A stretch of DNA of 64,000 bases from Phycisphaerae bacterium. GTDB taxonomy: Bacteria; Planctomycetota; Phycisphaerae; UBA1845; Fen-1342. Shown piece by piece: positions 25,342-35,039 of the stretch. Every line of letters starts with the position of its first letter. The first letter of the stretch is position 1. The stretch is from positions 21,891 to 85,890 of the forward strand of contig JAJVHV010000034.1 of assembly GCA_022072445.1 (NCBI GenBank). The letters run 5' to 3'. Made by a program: the position numbers and the translations under genes. Under the pieces are notes generated by a model. The model saw only the letters and a program-made list of their open reading frames with translations. It did not search any database and had not been told where the DNA came from.

Positions 25342-25829
25342 TTCCGGGGGCGCGTCTTCTCGTCGTCGTCGTCGATGTCGATGGTGCTCAGCTCGTCGAG
25401 GTCGCTGTCGTCCATCGTGAACAGGTCGTCCTCGTTCAGCTCGATCTCGCCTTCGTCGGCGGGTCCGGGCTTGGCCGGGGCCGCGGGTGTGGCGGCGGCG
25501 ACTGTCGGGCGGTCGGTGGGCGGATGGACGTCGGCGGGCTTGCCGTCGACCTGAACCACGAAGTGGACTGGGCCGACCGCGAGATGGTCGCCGGCTTCGA
25601 GCTCGGACTCGGCGATGCGCTTGCCGTTCACATAGGTGCCGTTGGCGCTGCCCAGGTCACGAACGACGATCTCGTCGCCGATGACGTCGACCTCGCAATG
25701 CCGGCGGGAGACGTCGCCCGTGGGGACGCGGAGCGAGCAGTCGGAACGTCGTCCGATGACGGTGCGGGCGTCGGTGAGGGGGAAGTCCCGCCGTTCGCCG
25801 TCCTTGAACATGACCAGCACGACTTTCAT
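25338..25829 (-). CDS. FHA-domain protein with acidic tail
   Basis: From the ATG at 25827-25829 the product has 163 residues. Residues about 5-95 form an FHA phosphothreonine-binding domain with the canonical motifs GRRSDCSLRV, VSRRHCEV and DLGSANGTYVNGKRI. An Ala/Pro linker follows, then a strongly acidic tail (LNEDDLFTMDDSDLDELSTIDIDDDDE). Ser/Thr kinases are not seen in the window, so the partner is unknown. The gene is coupled to msrC by a four-base overlap and is divergent from hemW across 97 bases. Confidence 0.9.
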   Translation of the reverse strand: MKVVLVMFKDGERRDFPLTDARTVIGRRSDCSLRVPTGDVSRRHCEVDVIGDEIVVRDLGSANGTYVNGKRIAESELEAGDHLAVGPVHFVVQVDGKPADVHPPTDRPTVAAATPAAPAKPGPADEGEIELNEDDLFTMDDSDLDELSTIDIDDDDEKTRPRK

Positions 25830-25926
25830 GTCCGCGCTCCAGATTCGCGACGTCGCCGCCCGCGACGCGTCGCCTCGGGGGGCGATTCGTCGCGCGCTGG
25901 TGAACAAAGTATGCTATGCGAAGGTC

Positions 25927-27069
25927 ATGCGCAAGACAACGCCCGGGCGCGCGCGCTCGCTCTACGTTCACGTGCCGTATTGCCACACGATCTGCGGCTA
26001 CTGCGACTTCTACTCGCAGGTGCTGGATCGCGACGCGGTCGGCGCGCTGGTCGACGCGCTGCTATCCGACCTCGCCCGGCAGCGCGAACGACTCGCCGCG
26101 CCGCTCGACACGGTCTTCTTCGGCGGCGGGACGCCGACCGTCCTGCCGGTGGCGCACCTGGCGCGGCTGCTGGCGGCGGTGGCGGAGCTGGTGGATGAGC
26201 GAACGGAGTGGACGATCGAGGCGAATCCGGCGACCGTGACCGCCGAGAACGCGGCGCTGCTGGCCGCGCGCGGCGTGAACCGCGTGTCGGTCGGGGCGCA
26301 GTCGTTCGATGCGTCGGAGCTGCGCGTGCTGGAGCGCATCCACCGCGTCGAGCAGGTGACCGAGACGCTCGAGGTGCTCCGCCGGGCCGGGCTGGCGCGG
26401 CTGAATCTCGACCTGATCTTCGGCGTGCCGGGGCAGACGTTGCGCGGGTGGGAGGCGAATCTCGAGCGTGCGGTCGGGTTGGGCGTCGAGCACCTGTCGT
26501 GTTATGGCCTGACGTTCGAGCGCGGCACGCCACTGCACGAGCAGCTCACGTCCGGCCAAGTCCGCCGCGTTGATCCGGAGGTCGAGGCGCGGATGTACGA
26601 GCGGACGATCGAGCTGCTCGACGCGTGTGGGCTGGGACAATACGAGATCAGCAATTTCGCGCGGCCAGGCGGCGCGTGCCGGCATAATCTGGCGTACTGG
26701 CGAAACGAGCCCGTCGCGGCGCTCGGGCCGTCGGCGGCCGGCTTCGACGGTGTGACGCGCTATCGGAACATTCCGGACACGGCGGAGTATGTGCGAGCGG
26801 TGCGCGCGGGGCGGTCCGCACACGTCGAATGCGAGACACTACCGCCCGATCGGCGGGCGCGCGAGACGGCGATGCTGAATCTGCGGCTGCGCGAGGGAAT
26901 TCAACGACATGACTTCGCGGCACGGTTCGGCGTAGATCCGGCAGTGCTGTTTGCCGAGGCGATCGACAGGCACGCGCCGGCGGGGCTGCTGGAGGTGGAT
27001 TCGGAGCGTATTCGCCTGACGCGCCGTGGGCAGTTGGTGGCGGATGGGGTGATGGGGGATTTTGTGTGA
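25927..27069 (+). CDS. hemW: Heme chaperone HemW (radical SAM)
   Basis: The ATG at 25927 has GAAGG just ahead and gives 380 residues; an upstream extension to 25636 overlaps the divergent FHA gene and is not family-like. The radical-SAM cluster is CHTICGYCDF (CX3CX2C), followed by FFGGGTPTVL, EANPATVT, RVSVGAQSF, LNLDLIFGVPGQT, and the HemW C-terminal part with YEISNFARPG, CRHNLAYW and GPSAAGF. HemW delivers heme to respiratory proteins; it is the old 'HemN-like' family but not the coproporphyrinogen oxidase. Confidence 0.93.
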   Translation: MRKTTPGRARSLYVHVPYCHTICGYCDFYSQVLDRDAVGALVDALLSDLARQRERLAAPLDTVFFGGGTPTVLPVAHLARLLAAVAELVDERTEWTIEANPATVTAENAALLAARGVNRVSVGAQSFDASELRVLERIHRVEQVTETLEVLRRAGLARLNLDLIFGVPGQTLRGWEANLERAVGLGVEHLSCYGLTFERGTPLHEQLTSGQVRRVDPEVEARMYERTIELLDACGLGQYEISNFARPGGACRHNLAYWRNEPVAALGPSAAGFDGVTRYRNIPDTAEYVRAVRAGRSAHVECETLPPDRRARETAMLNLRLREGIQRHDFAARFGVDPAVLFAEAIDRHAPAGLLEVDSERIRLTRRGQLVADGVMGDFV

Positions 27070-27172
27070 GGGGGATGAAGCAACGAAGCGACGAATCGAC
27101 GTAGGGACGAGGCAACTTCGGTGTCTCGCCGGCGCGTGGAGCGCCACCGATCGCCGGCGAAGCGCCAGCGCG

Positions 27173-27240
27173 TGAGGCGGAGTGCAGCCGGGGGCTGCTC
27201 TCCATAAGACCAACACAGCCGAGGGCGGCGGTGCTACACA
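27173..27240. repeat. Dispersed GTGCAGCCG-type element
   Basis: GGCGGAGTGCAGCCGGGGG then CTGCTCTCC, followed by CACAGCCGAGGGCGGCGGTG and CTACACA. The same two sub-elements occur in the same order at 42871-43072. It fills most of the gap between the convergent hemW and alpha-galactosidase genes and may serve as a bidirectional terminator. Confidence 0.7.
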
Positions 27241-27266
27241 AACGCGCGCGGTGGAGCCATGCAGGA

Positions 27267-29933
27267 TTATCGCGTCAGCAGCCGCGCGTCGGCCCAGTCG
27301 GCGTGATCGTAGTTGATGCCGTCGCCGGCGTCGTGAACCAGCAACTCCAGCTGCGTGCGGCGGGTGACGTCGACGTCGATCTCTCGGGCCGCCTCGCGCG
27401 AGCGAACCACGCCGCTGTCGAAGAGCAGCTCGCCATCGGAAAGCACCTGAAACACGACCGAGCCGGCGTTGGGCGCCTGCACGTCGTCATCGACGCCGAC
27501 GCGGGCCACAAAACGCCGATAACCTCGGCCGAGATGAAACACGAAGCGCGCCCGGGCGTGCGTGCCGATGCCGCGGGTGTACGAAACGCCCGCGATCGTC
27601 AGCGCGGCGCCGCTCACGCTGGCGCCGCGGCGGGGCGTGCCCCACTGCTGCTCCTCTTCGAGCGGCGTCAGCTCGTCGAGCGCCACGTCGGCGGCGGGCG
27701 CCGTCCGCAGCTCCAGCGGCGCCGACTTTCGCTCCGAGCCGGCCCACGAGAGCGCCGCAACCTCGTACTGATATCGGCGGCCGAAATCGGCCGAAACATC
27801 GACCCAGGCGCGCTCGGGCGTCGTGCCCAGCGGCACGCCGTCGCGATAGACGCGATAGCCCGCGGCAGCGGCCGACGCGTCCCACTCGATCGCGGCGGCC
27901 CGGCCCGCGCCGCCGGCCGGGCGAACGCGCTGTGGCGCGGCCACGGACGTCGAGCCGGCGCGAGCGCTTGTGGCGCTCCAACGCACCGTGCGGCTCTCCG
28001 CCGATTCGAGCGTGACGACCCCGACGCATCCCTCGACGCGGCAGCTCGCGGCGGCGCCAGCGGCTTGGGCGGCGCTCAGCGTCAGCACGTCGTCACCGGA
28101 TGCGAGCAGGACGCGGATTTCATAGCGATCGCCGCCGACGACGCGGCTGACGCCGCTGATCGGCCCGTCGGCAACCGAGATTGACTCGACGTCCACGCCG
28201 CCCTGCGTCAGATGCCGTGACGTGCCCAGCAGCGTCGGTCCGTTTGCGTTCAGCGGGCGGATGCAGATCAGCCGGCAGGCGGTTGGTTCGAGCGTCACGC
28301 GCAGCGACGCGTCGATCCGCCCGAGCACCTCCCGCCGCCACACGTCGTACGCCACGTACGCGCCGGGCTCCAGCCCCAGCGCGTCGAGCGACAGATCGGC
28401 GCTGCGCGTCGATTCACACCAGTTGAAGACGCCGACGAGATCGCGCCGGCCGGCGGCGTCGGCGATTTTCAGGCAGATCACGTCGGGCCGGCGCAGCGGG
28501 CAGAGATCGGCCGGACGGATGTCGGCCGGCGGAAAGACGCGCCGCAGCAGCTCGACGCGCTCGTCGGCCAGCTCGTGCATCTTGTCGCTGGCCAGCAGCG
28601 ATTGCCCGGTCAGCGCCATGACCGTCGCCCACACGCGGGCTTGTTCGAGCGTCAGCGGCGGGCGCACGCAGAGCACGTCGGGATCGGCGTACCAGACGAT
28701 GGTGTGCGTCCAGTAGTTCTGCCAGGTGCATTCGAGCGCCGGGGTCATGCCCGACCAGCCGGCGTTGGCGTCGATGTCGCCACCGGTGCGCGTTCCGTCC
28801 AGAATGCCGGCCCCCCACCAGGGCGTGCCCCAGCAGCCGAGCAGGAAGCGCTGGGGGCCGATCGTCTCGCGCATGACGCGCAAGCCGGCGCGATATGCCT
28901 CCTCGGGCGTGAGCCGCGGATCCGCGAAGCGATCGCGATGCTTGGCGTACAGGTCCTGAACCAGCGGCTGCCCGTCGATCTTGAAGTATTCGTAGCCCCA
29001 CTCGTCGGCCAGCCGGCGGAAGAGGCGACGCAGGTAGTCCTGGCCGGCCTTGCCGCTCGCGTCGACGATGAAGCGCCCTTCCCAGTTGTACTTCTGCACG
29101 CTGCCAGGTTCGGTCTCTTCTCCCACGCTCGAACCGTCGGCGCGCCACAGAAACGCGGCGCGATTGGCGGCGACGAAATCGAAATTGCTCTGCCCGTGCG
29201 GCGCCAGCCAGATGCCCGGCTTCATGCCGTGGGCGCGAATCTGATCGGCCAGCCACTTCATGCCGTGCGGAAAACGCCGGTCGATCGTCTCCCAGTCGCG
29301 GTTCTCGCCGAGGCCGTGTCCGACGCCCTGCCAGGCGTCGTCGATCTGCACATACTCGGCACCGAACGGGAGCAGGTTTCGCGCCATCCACTCGGCGTTG
29401 CGGACCACGTCGTCTTCGCTCAATTCCTGGTAGTACTGATACCACGAGCACCAACCCGACGGCGGCCGCGGGAAGTTCGTGCGGTCCAGGGCACGCTCGT
29501 GATGGGCGATGCCGCGCACGTCGCGCACGAAATGTTCGAAGCGAGCCACGCGGACGTTTGTCTCGTCGGGCCCGTCGAGCACCAGCCGCTCGCCGTCGAA
29601 GCACAGCGGCGCCGGCAGCGGCTGCTCAAAGCGAAACAGGCGATCTGTCTCCGGATCGTAGACGCTGTCCCAGGCCGGCGAAGTCACCGGCCCCAGCGCG
29701 GTGAACATAACGCGCGACCCGGCCGGCGGCTCCATTCGGCAGGCGAACGCCGACGGGCTCCAGTTCAATTCGCCGCGCACGTCGCCCAGGCGCCCCTCGA
29801 CGCGGTCGATCCGCGGCGGCTTCATGATCGGGACGATCTGCTGCATGGCGGCTTCTCCGAAAAGAGGCGCCGTGGTCAGGACGGCCAACACGCTGGCCCA
29901 CGCGGTTCTGCGCATGACGGATGCGGTCGTCAT
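27267..29933 (-). CDS. Secreted alpha-galactosidase-like glycoside hydrolase with FN3 and NPCBM domains
   Basis: From the ATG at 29931-29933 the 888-residue protein has an export signal (WASVLAVLTTAPLFGEA), a GH36/GH27-type (clan GH-D) barrel (about 145-480) and accessory domains. Barrel signatures are GWCSWYQYY, YVQIDDAWQ, PGIWLAPHG, YFKIDGQPL with the nucleophile Asp, and TRTGGDIDANAGW with the probable acid/base Asp. A beta-sandwich follows, then a fibronectin-III-like unit (about 650-740) and an NPCBM carbohydrate-binding domain at the end (YTRGIGTHARARFVFHLGR...VGVDDDV). It probably removes terminal galactose or a similar sugar from glycans outside the cytoplasm. Its start overlaps the DinB stop by four bases. 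Confidence 0.85.
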   Translation of the reverse strand: MTTASVMRRTAWASVLAVLTTAPLFGEAAMQQIVPIMKPPRIDRVEGRLGDVRGELNWSPSAFACRMEPPAGSRVMFTALGPVTSPAWDSVYDPETDRLFRFEQPLPAPLCFDGERLVLDGPDETNVRVARFEHFVRDVRGIAHHERALDRTNFPRPPSGWCSWYQYYQELSEDDVVRNAEWMARNLLPFGAEYVQIDDAWQGVGHGLGENRDWETIDRRFPHGMKWLADQIRAHGMKPGIWLAPHGQSNFDFVAANRAAFLWRADGSSVGEETEPGSVQKYNWEGRFIVDASGKAGQDYLRRLFRRLADEWGYEYFKIDGQPLVQDLYAKHRDRFADPRLTPEEAYRAGLRVMRETIGPQRFLLGCWGTPWWGAGILDGTRTGGDIDANAGWSGMTPALECTWQNYWTHTIVWYADPDVLCVRPPLTLEQARVWATVMALTGQSLLASDKMHELADERVELLRRVFPPADIRPADLCPLRRPDVICLKIADAAGRRDLVGVFNWCESTRSADLSLDALGLEPGAYVAYDVWRREVLGRIDASLRVTLEPTACRLICIRPLNANGPTLLGTSRHLTQGGVDVESISVADGPISGVSRVVGGDRYEIRVLLASGDDVLTLSAAQAAGAAASCRVEGCVGVVTLESAESRTVRWSATSARAGSTSVAAPQRVRPAGGAGRAAAIEWDASAAAAGYRVYRDGVPLGTTPERAWVDVSADFGRRYQYEVAALSWAGSERKSAPLELRTAPAADVALDELTPLEEEQQWGTPRRGASVSGAALTIAGVSYTRGIGTHARARFVFHLGRGYRRFVARVGVDDDVQAPNAGSVVFQVLSDGELLFDSGVVRSREAAREIDVDVTRRTQLELLVHDAGDGINYDHADWADARLLTR

Positions 29934-30427
29934 CGTCGCGCCTCGCGCATCAGCGCCTTGATGGTTTGCACCTGGCCGGTGTGGTACACGTCGTGAAGGG
30001 CGATTCCGTGCAGAAGCTTGAGATTGCTGACTTTGCTGCCGGCGGGCGCGACGTGCCATTCCGCCGGCCGCACTTCCGCCGCCACTTGCAGCAGCAGCGC
30101 GTGCTGGGCATCGAGCAGCGCGCGGATCTCGCACCAGACCGGCTCGTCGAACGGCTCCGGCAGGCGGAACCAGTTGCTGCCCTTCAGCGGAAACGAGCCG
30201 CGCTTGTCGCCGCGAAAGCGTCTCACGACCGTGTATTTCCAGTACGCGCAGTGTGCCGCGATTTCGGCGATGCAGTGGCGGCGGGCCGCGGGGCGCCAGG
30301 CGGCTTCGCGCGCGGTCAGGCCGCGTAGCGACCCTTTGAGCGTGGTGCCGTGCCAGGCCTTGCCGCGGTAGCCTTCGTCAATCAGCGCGACAATCGGATT
30401 GTGGTCCTGGCGTGTCGATTGAGCCAT
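29930..30427 (-). CDS. DinB-family metal-binding protein
   Basis: The 165-residue four-helix protein fits the DinB/YfiT fold: helix 1 NPIVALIDEGYRGKAWHGTTLKGSLRGLT, middle AEIAAHCAYWKYTVVRRF and late LHGIALHDVYHTGQVQTIKALM. The histidines at H in AAHCAYW and the HDVYH pair form the usual three-ligand metal site. Members include thiol-dependent transferases and proteins of unknown role, so the activity is undetermined. It is translationally coupled (ATGA) to the exported alpha-galactosidase downstream, though it is itself cytoplasmic. Confidence 0.85.
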   Translation of the reverse strand: MAQSTRQDHNPIVALIDEGYRGKAWHGTTLKGSLRGLTAREAAWRPAARRHCIAEIAAHCAYWKYTVVRRFRGDKRGSFPLKGSNWFRLPEPFDEPVWCEIRALLDAQHALLLQVAAEVRPAEWHVAPAGSKVSNLKLLHGIALHDVYHTGQVQTIKALMREARR

Positions 30428-30865
30428 CGTCGAGATTCCCTGCGGATTGCGATCCAGCGCTGCACAAAGTCCGATCTCCGCCGAAGCGCGCCCCTCCCCG
30501 ACATTGCCGCGGCGCTGGGCATGATACCGGCGATGGAAGGCGGTGGGTCCGTATGCGGCGGATCGAAAGTCCGAATAATCGTCTCATTTGGAACGCCGCT
30601 TGCTGGACAGTGGCAGAGCCGGCAGGTATGCTCTGCGGAACAATTCGCGTGGTTTCCGGACCACGCACGACTGCGCGTGTCGCGGCCGGTCGATGGGGGG
30701 ACTCGAGTCCGGCGAATCTGCTGGCGTCTCGATGCGGGCGGTGGGACGCGGCGTGACGCTGCTTGGGGAGCGGGCCGCGAAAGTGCCGATAGGAGTGATT
30801 ATTTCGCCCGTGACGATGGGTCTCGTCGCGGATTGAATGGACACACGAGATTCTCTGGAGGTTGA
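30428..30865. other. 438-base non-coding stretch between dinB and infA
   Basis: The open frames here have no recognisable domain, signal or ribosome site. It is a divergent region and must hold the promoters of infA and of the DinB/galactosidase operon; none matches the consensus well enough to place. Confidence 0.4.
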
Positions 30866-31093
30866 TTGACCAAGCAGGAAAGCATCACGATCGAAGCCAC
30901 CGTGACCAAGGCGCTACCGAACGCCATGTTTCTGGTCAGCGCGTCGGTGGGCACTGAAACGCACGAAGTTCTGGCGCACGTTTCGGGCAAGATGCGCAAG
31001 CACTTCATTCGTATTCTTCCGGGCGATCAGGTCACCGTGGAAATCTCGCCCTACGACCTGAAACGCGGCCGGATCATCTACCGCCAGAAATAG
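30866..31093 (+). CDS. infA: Translation initiation factor IF-1
   Basis: The 75-residue product is IF-1 along its full length: [55 protein letters not shown]. It binds the 30S A site at initiation. The start is the TTG at 30866, with GGAGG five bases ahead (TCTGGAGGTTGA); a TGA of another frame lies just before it. A TTG start for infA is unusual and implies translational tuning. No ribosomal-protein operon is next to it. Confidence 0.95.
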   Translation: MTKQESITIEATVTKALPNAMFLVSASVGTETHEVLAHVSGKMRKHFIRILPGDQVTVEISPYDLKRGRIIYRQK

Positions 31094-31215
31094 TCGCCGC
31101 TCCACAGTCCCGGGGGAAGTCCAGGGTTGCTGTGCGCGCGCGGGCCGCACAAGCGAACAGCCGCGGGGCGCGTGGCCACCGCGGCTGCCCGATTCGTCTT
31201 TGCATCCGCTCGATT

Positions 31216-33054
31216 TCAGCGGATGTCGATGTCGATCGGCATGAACATGCCGACGCGCTCGCGGTCGAGGATGATCGCGTTGCGCAGCCCGCGCATCATC
31301 TGAACGGCCTGGCGCGGCGCCAGCTCGCTCAGCAGCGGTGCCACGCGGCGGATGAGCGGGTCGGTCAGCAGCGCGTCGCCCAGGTTGACGTCGATCTTCC
31401 ACTCATCATCACGCTCATCGGATTCGAAAATCTCGGCGAAGATGTCGCCGATGTCCTTCGGCTTGGGCAGCACGCGCACGTCGTAGTCGTTGCCAAGTCC
31501 CGACTTCTCCGCGGCCAGCTTGATCGCGTCGCGGAGGCCGCCGATCTGGTCGATCAACCCGAGCTCAAGCGCCTGCTTGCCGGTGTAGACCCGTCCGCCG
31601 GCCATTTTCTCGAGGTCGCCCTTGAGGCGTTTGCCGCGCGACGCCATGACGCGGCCCTTGAACTGGTCATAGACCGAGTCGAGGTAGCCGCGTATCTTGG
31701 CGCGCTCCGCGTCGGTCCAGACGCGGTTCGTGCTCGTCAGCCCGGCGTTCTTGCCGCGATTGAACTCCGTCACGCTCAGGCCGGCCCAGTCCATCAGACC
31801 CTTCAGCACCAGCTTGCCGCCCACCACGCCGATCGAACCGGTGATCGTCGTCTCCTCGGCGAAAATGACGTCGCCGGGGATCGCCACGTAGTAGCCGCCG
31901 CTGCCGGCCACGCTGCCCATGCTCACGATGAGCGGTTTTTCGCGGGCGCAGCGCGTGGCGGCGTCCCACATGATGTCGCTGCCCAAAGCCGAGCCGCCCG
32001 GCGAATCGACGCGAACCACCACGGCCTTGATGTTGGTGTCTTCGCGGGCCTTCTCGAAAGCGGCCCGGATGGTTGTGCTGCCGGCGTTGCCCGACGAGAA
32101 CGGACCCTGGTCGCTCTTGCCGGTCGTGATGCCGCCATCGATGTACACAATCGCAATGGCCGGCTTCCCGGAAACCTCGCCCTTCTTCATCAGGTCGCCG
32201 AACATCTGAAAGAGCGCGAAGGGGTTGTTCAGGTCCAGCTTGAGCTTGTCGTCGTCCGCGCCGTAATGCTTCACGACGACCACGTCCTTGCCGTACTCCT
32301 TCTGAATCCGCTGGCGAAAGGCGGGGAACGTCTCGATCGCGTCGACCAGCTTCAGCTCGGCGGCGCGCTTGCCTTCCAGCGGCGCCTCGTCGACCGCGGC
32401 CTTGACGTCCGTCGGCGAAAGCTTGCGGCCCTCGGCGATCAGGCGAATCCAGCGGTCGTAGATGCCGTCGAGCAGCCAGTTGATCTGCTCGGCGTTCTCC
32501 TTGCTCGGCTCGGTCCGAGTGAACGGCTCGAGCGCGCTCTTGTAGTCGCCGCAGTGCATCATGTCGGCGGTGACGCCGATCTTGTCGAACATGCCCTTGT
32601 AGAACATCATCTCGCCGTGCAGGCCGAGAATGTCGAGCGTGCTGTACTCGGTCAGCGAGATGTGGTCGGCTGTGGAGGCCAGCGCGTACGACGCGTTGGC
32701 GGCGTGGTCGAGATAGCAATAGACCTTCTTGCCGGCGCCCTTGAAGCGGTTGATCGCGCGGGTCAGTTCCTCGACCTGCGCCATGGCGACGCCCGGACCG
32801 TCGATCAGCAGCACGGCGCCGTTGATCTCCGGATCCTTCGCGGCCTTGTCGATCACGTCGATCCACTCGCGCAGCGTGCGACTCTTGGAGCCTCCGAAGA
32901 TGCTCATGTCCATCGGAGCCGGCGATTCGGAGACCGGGCTGTCGAACGTCAGCCGCACGAGCCGCTTCTGCGCGAGGGCCCAGCCCGGCAGAAACGCAGA
33001 GACGGCGAACAGCGCCGCCAGGGCGAGCCCGCCCCGTCGATGTAGACCTGTCAT
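31216..33054 (-). CDS. sppA: Signal peptide peptidase SppA, long form
   Basis: SppA clears cleaved signal peptides from the membrane. The start at 33054 has AAGGAG seven bases before it, and the first 28 residues form a signal or anchor (ALAALFAVSAFLPGWALA). The 612 residues contain two peptidase repeats, as in the 67-kDa E. coli type. The catalytic Lys is in GDYKSALEPFTR and the catalytic Ser in MGSVAGSGGYYVA, followed by TITGSIGVVGGK. RVDSPGGSALGSD and KQALELGLIDQIGG are also typical. It stands alone, convergent with infA. Confidence 0.94.
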   Translation of the reverse strand: MTGLHRRGGLALAALFAVSAFLPGWALAQKRLVRLTFDSPVSESPAPMDMSIFGGSKSRTLREWIDVIDKAAKDPEINGAVLLIDGPGVAMAQVEELTRAINRFKGAGKKVYCYLDHAANASYALASTADHISLTEYSTLDILGLHGEMMFYKGMFDKIGVTADMMHCGDYKSALEPFTRTEPSKENAEQINWLLDGIYDRWIRLIAEGRKLSPTDVKAAVDEAPLEGKRAAELKLVDAIETFPAFRQRIQKEYGKDVVVVKHYGADDDKLKLDLNNPFALFQMFGDLMKKGEVSGKPAIAIVYIDGGITTGKSDQGPFSSGNAGSTTIRAAFEKAREDTNIKAVVVRVDSPGGSALGSDIMWDAATRCAREKPLIVSMGSVAGSGGYYVAIPGDVIFAEETTITGSIGVVGGKLVLKGLMDWAGLSVTEFNRGKNAGLTSTNRVWTDAERAKIRGYLDSVYDQFKGRVMASRGKRLKGDLEKMAGGRVYTGKQALELGLIDQIGGLRDAIKLAAEKSGLGNDYDVRVLPKPKDIGDIFAEIFESDERDDEWKIDVNLGDALLTDPLIRRVAPLLSELAPRQAVQMMRGLRNAIILDRERVGMFMPIDIDIR

Positions 33055-33396
33055 ACGCTCACTCCTTTCGGAATATTCCGCGCCCGTGCCGCCGTTCCGC
33101 GGGGCCGGGTCGCTGCGTGGGGAGACCTCTCACTCAAAATATACACGCGCTTTGGCGCGATGCAATTATTCAATGGCGCGGAATTTGTAAACATGGTTGA
33201 CTTTCCGCGCCGCGGCGCCGCAAAGGCCCGGACACATCGCTTGCGCCGCCGCTCCGCAACCACGACTCGTCATCCGCTCGCCGCTGGTTCGGCCTTGCGG
33301 CGGACCTTGCCTAACGGCTGCGCGCGACGAACCACCGTCTTTCAGCGGCATCCCACCACCCGGCTCGCCCGATCGACGAACCGTCGTCACCAACGC
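33055..33396. other. 342-base non-coding stretch upstream of sppA
   Basis: Contains a notably AT-rich patch (about 33133-33195) that is the likely sppA promoter region, with TATATT and TTGAAT present on the minus strand but not at ideal spacing. The rest is GC-rich with no gene or repeat I can identify. Confidence 0.4.
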
Positions 33397-34062
33397 TCAC
33401 CGCTTCCGCGCCAGCAGCAGCCCGTCGCCGATCGGCACGAGACACGCGCTGACCCGCGCGTCGTGCGCCACTTTGCGGTTCATTGCCCGCATCGCCACCG
33501 TGTCGCGGTCGACGGCCGCCGGATCGGCGACGCGCCCGTCGCGCAGCGCGTTATCGAGCGCCACGACCCCGCCCGGCCGCAGCAGGCGCAGCATCCGCTC
33601 GTAGTACGCGTCGCTGCCGGTCTTGTCCGCGTCGATGAACGCGAAATCGAACGTCTCCAGCATCGCGGCATCGGCGCACAGCGCGTCGAGCGACTCCAAT
33701 CCCGGGCCGAGCCGCAGCTCGATTTTCCCGGCGACGCCGGCACGGTCCCAATAACGCCGCGCGATATCGGTCCATTCGCGGCTGACGTCGCAGCAGATCA
33801 TCCGGCCGTCGGCCGGCAGCGCCAACGCCACGCAGATCGAGCTGTAGCCGGTGAACGTGCCGACTTCGACCGCTCGGCGGGCGCCGATCAGCTCGCAGAG
33901 CAGCCGCATGAACTGCCCCTGCTCGGGTGCGATCTGCATCTCGCCGCGCTCCAGTTGTGCGGTCTCGGCCCGCAACTCGCGCAGCGCGGGGTGCTCGTCG
34001 ATCGTCTCGCGCAGCAGGTATTCGTGCAGCGCGTCGGACAATTGCAGTGTGCGTGTGGACAT
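33397..34062 (-). CDS. Class I SAM-dependent O-methyltransferase
   Basis: From the ATG at 34060-34062 (GGAG ahead) the product has 221 residues matching the caffeoyl-CoA/catechol O-methyltransferase family: QFMRLLCELIGARRAVEVGTFTGYSSICVALALP (SAM motif I), ICCDVSREWTDIARRYW, FDFAFIDADKTGSDAYYER (metal-binding Asp) and LLRPGGVVALDNALRDGRV. Such enzymes use a divalent metal and methylate catechol-type hydroxyls. It is cytoplasmic. The long frame to 34371 has no support. The natural substrate is unknown. Confidence 0.9.
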   Translation of the reverse strand: MSTRTLQLSDALHEYLLRETIDEHPALRELRAETAQLERGEMQIAPEQGQFMRLLCELIGARRAVEVGTFTGYSSICVALALPADGRMICCDVSREWTDIARRYWDRAGVAGKIELRLGPGLESLDALCADAAMLETFDFAFIDADKTGSDAYYERMLRLLRPGGVVALDNALRDGRVADPAAVDRDTVAMRAMNRKVAHDARVSACLVPIGDGLLLARKR

Positions 34063-34551
34063 CGGTCGCTCCGTGAGTGGGGGATAGCATACTCGATCGT
34101 GCCGCGGGTTCTGCGCGGGCAAGTACGTCGCCACGTCTCGCCTGGGTAGCGTCAGGCCTCCGTGCCTGACGAATCCGAGGCCGTCGCCAAGGTTTCTGGC
34201 CGCGACTTCGTGGCTGCGTGCATTCGTAGCTTTGTGGCGGGGCGAACCCTGGCGACTGGCCCTTGACGCGACGAATGCCGCGACGCGGCATTGGTCGCTA
34301 CGCGATCGCAGCGAAGCTGGCCGTCGTGTCAAGGGTCGGCTGACGGTGATGGTGAAGGCCGCCGACACCAAGGCGTGGGTCTACAAGCGCGTGAACGACG
34401 GCATCTTGCAAAGCCCGCTCTCGTGGCCGGCGCCCGCTCTGGTCGAGCGGCGGCGTTTTTCAGACGTGGAGCGGTCGGGTAGAATAGTGCTGCGCGACCG
34501 GCGGGCAGTTCGACGGCGCCCGGCAGCACGACCCGCAAGCAGGATCACTCG
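34063..34551. repeat. 489-base non-coding stretch with two hairpin elements
   Basis: A hairpin CGTCAGGC/GCCTGACG with a 6-base loop lies at 34150-34171. A nested palindrome lies at 34260-34335: outer arms CCCTTGACGCGACG and CGTCGTGTCAAGGG pair at 13 of 14 positions, and AATGCCG/CGGCATT forms an inner hairpin. No gene is supported. The rsfS promoter should lie in the last 100 bases, where the sequence GTAGAATAGT is a possible -10 region. Confidence 0.55.
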
Positions 34552-34986
34552 ATGCAGAAACCCCGTGGCGTGGAAATCTCCGCAGACGACGCGGATCAGA
34601 TCGACGAGGCTCTCGACTTCGCCGTCGAGGCGGCACGCGTCGCCGCGGAGAGTCGCACCGAACAGGTTCTTGTGCTTGATCTGCGCGGGTTGAGCGGCAT
34701 TGCCGACTTCTTCGTCATCGGAACCGGCTCGTCCGACCGGCAGATGCGGGCCGTCGCGGACCTGATCGAAAAGCACGCCCGCAGCGTCGGCCGCAGGCCC
34801 TACCGAGTGGCCGATTCGGCAGCGGCGAGCTGGATTCTGGCCGACTACGTCGACGTCGTCGTGCATTTGTTCGACCAGAAACACCGCCGCTACTACGACC
34901 TGGACAGCCTCTGGGGCGACGCCCCGCGGATCGACTGGACGAAGAGCGACGACGAGCCCGGTGAACCGCCCGCGCCGGCGGATTGA
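34552..34986 (+). CDS. rsfS: Ribosomal silencing factor RsfS
   Basis: RsfS binds ribosomal protein L14 and blocks joining of the subunits during starvation. The 144-residue product has the family core: VLDLRGLSGIADFFVIGTGSSDRQMRAVADLIE, then DYVDVVVHLFDQKHRRYYDLDSLWGDAPRI. The Asp/Pro-rich tail is not conserved. AGGA lies 8 bases ahead of the ATG. In many bacteria it neighbours nadD, which is not the case here. It ends just before a long repeat array. Confidence 0.94.
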   Translation: MQKPRGVEISADDADQIDEALDFAVEAARVAAESRTEQVLVLDLRGLSGIADFFVIGTGSSDRQMRAVADLIEKHARSVGRRPYRVADSAAASWILADYVDVVVHLFDQKHRRYYDLDSLWGDAPRIDWTKSDDEPGEPPAPAD

Positions 34987-35039
34987 CCAGCCGCGCGGGC
35001 GATTTCCAGGCGTTGAAACGCATGGCTGTCCTTTTTCGA

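Noticed and set aside
30588..30836. Small frame ahead of infA
   Set aside because: No ribosome site, no domain and Arg/Gly-rich composition like other shadows.
31132..33045. 637-residue plus-strand frame opposite sppA
   Set aside because: Antisense to a complete SppA with both catalytic motifs; no domain in the frame.
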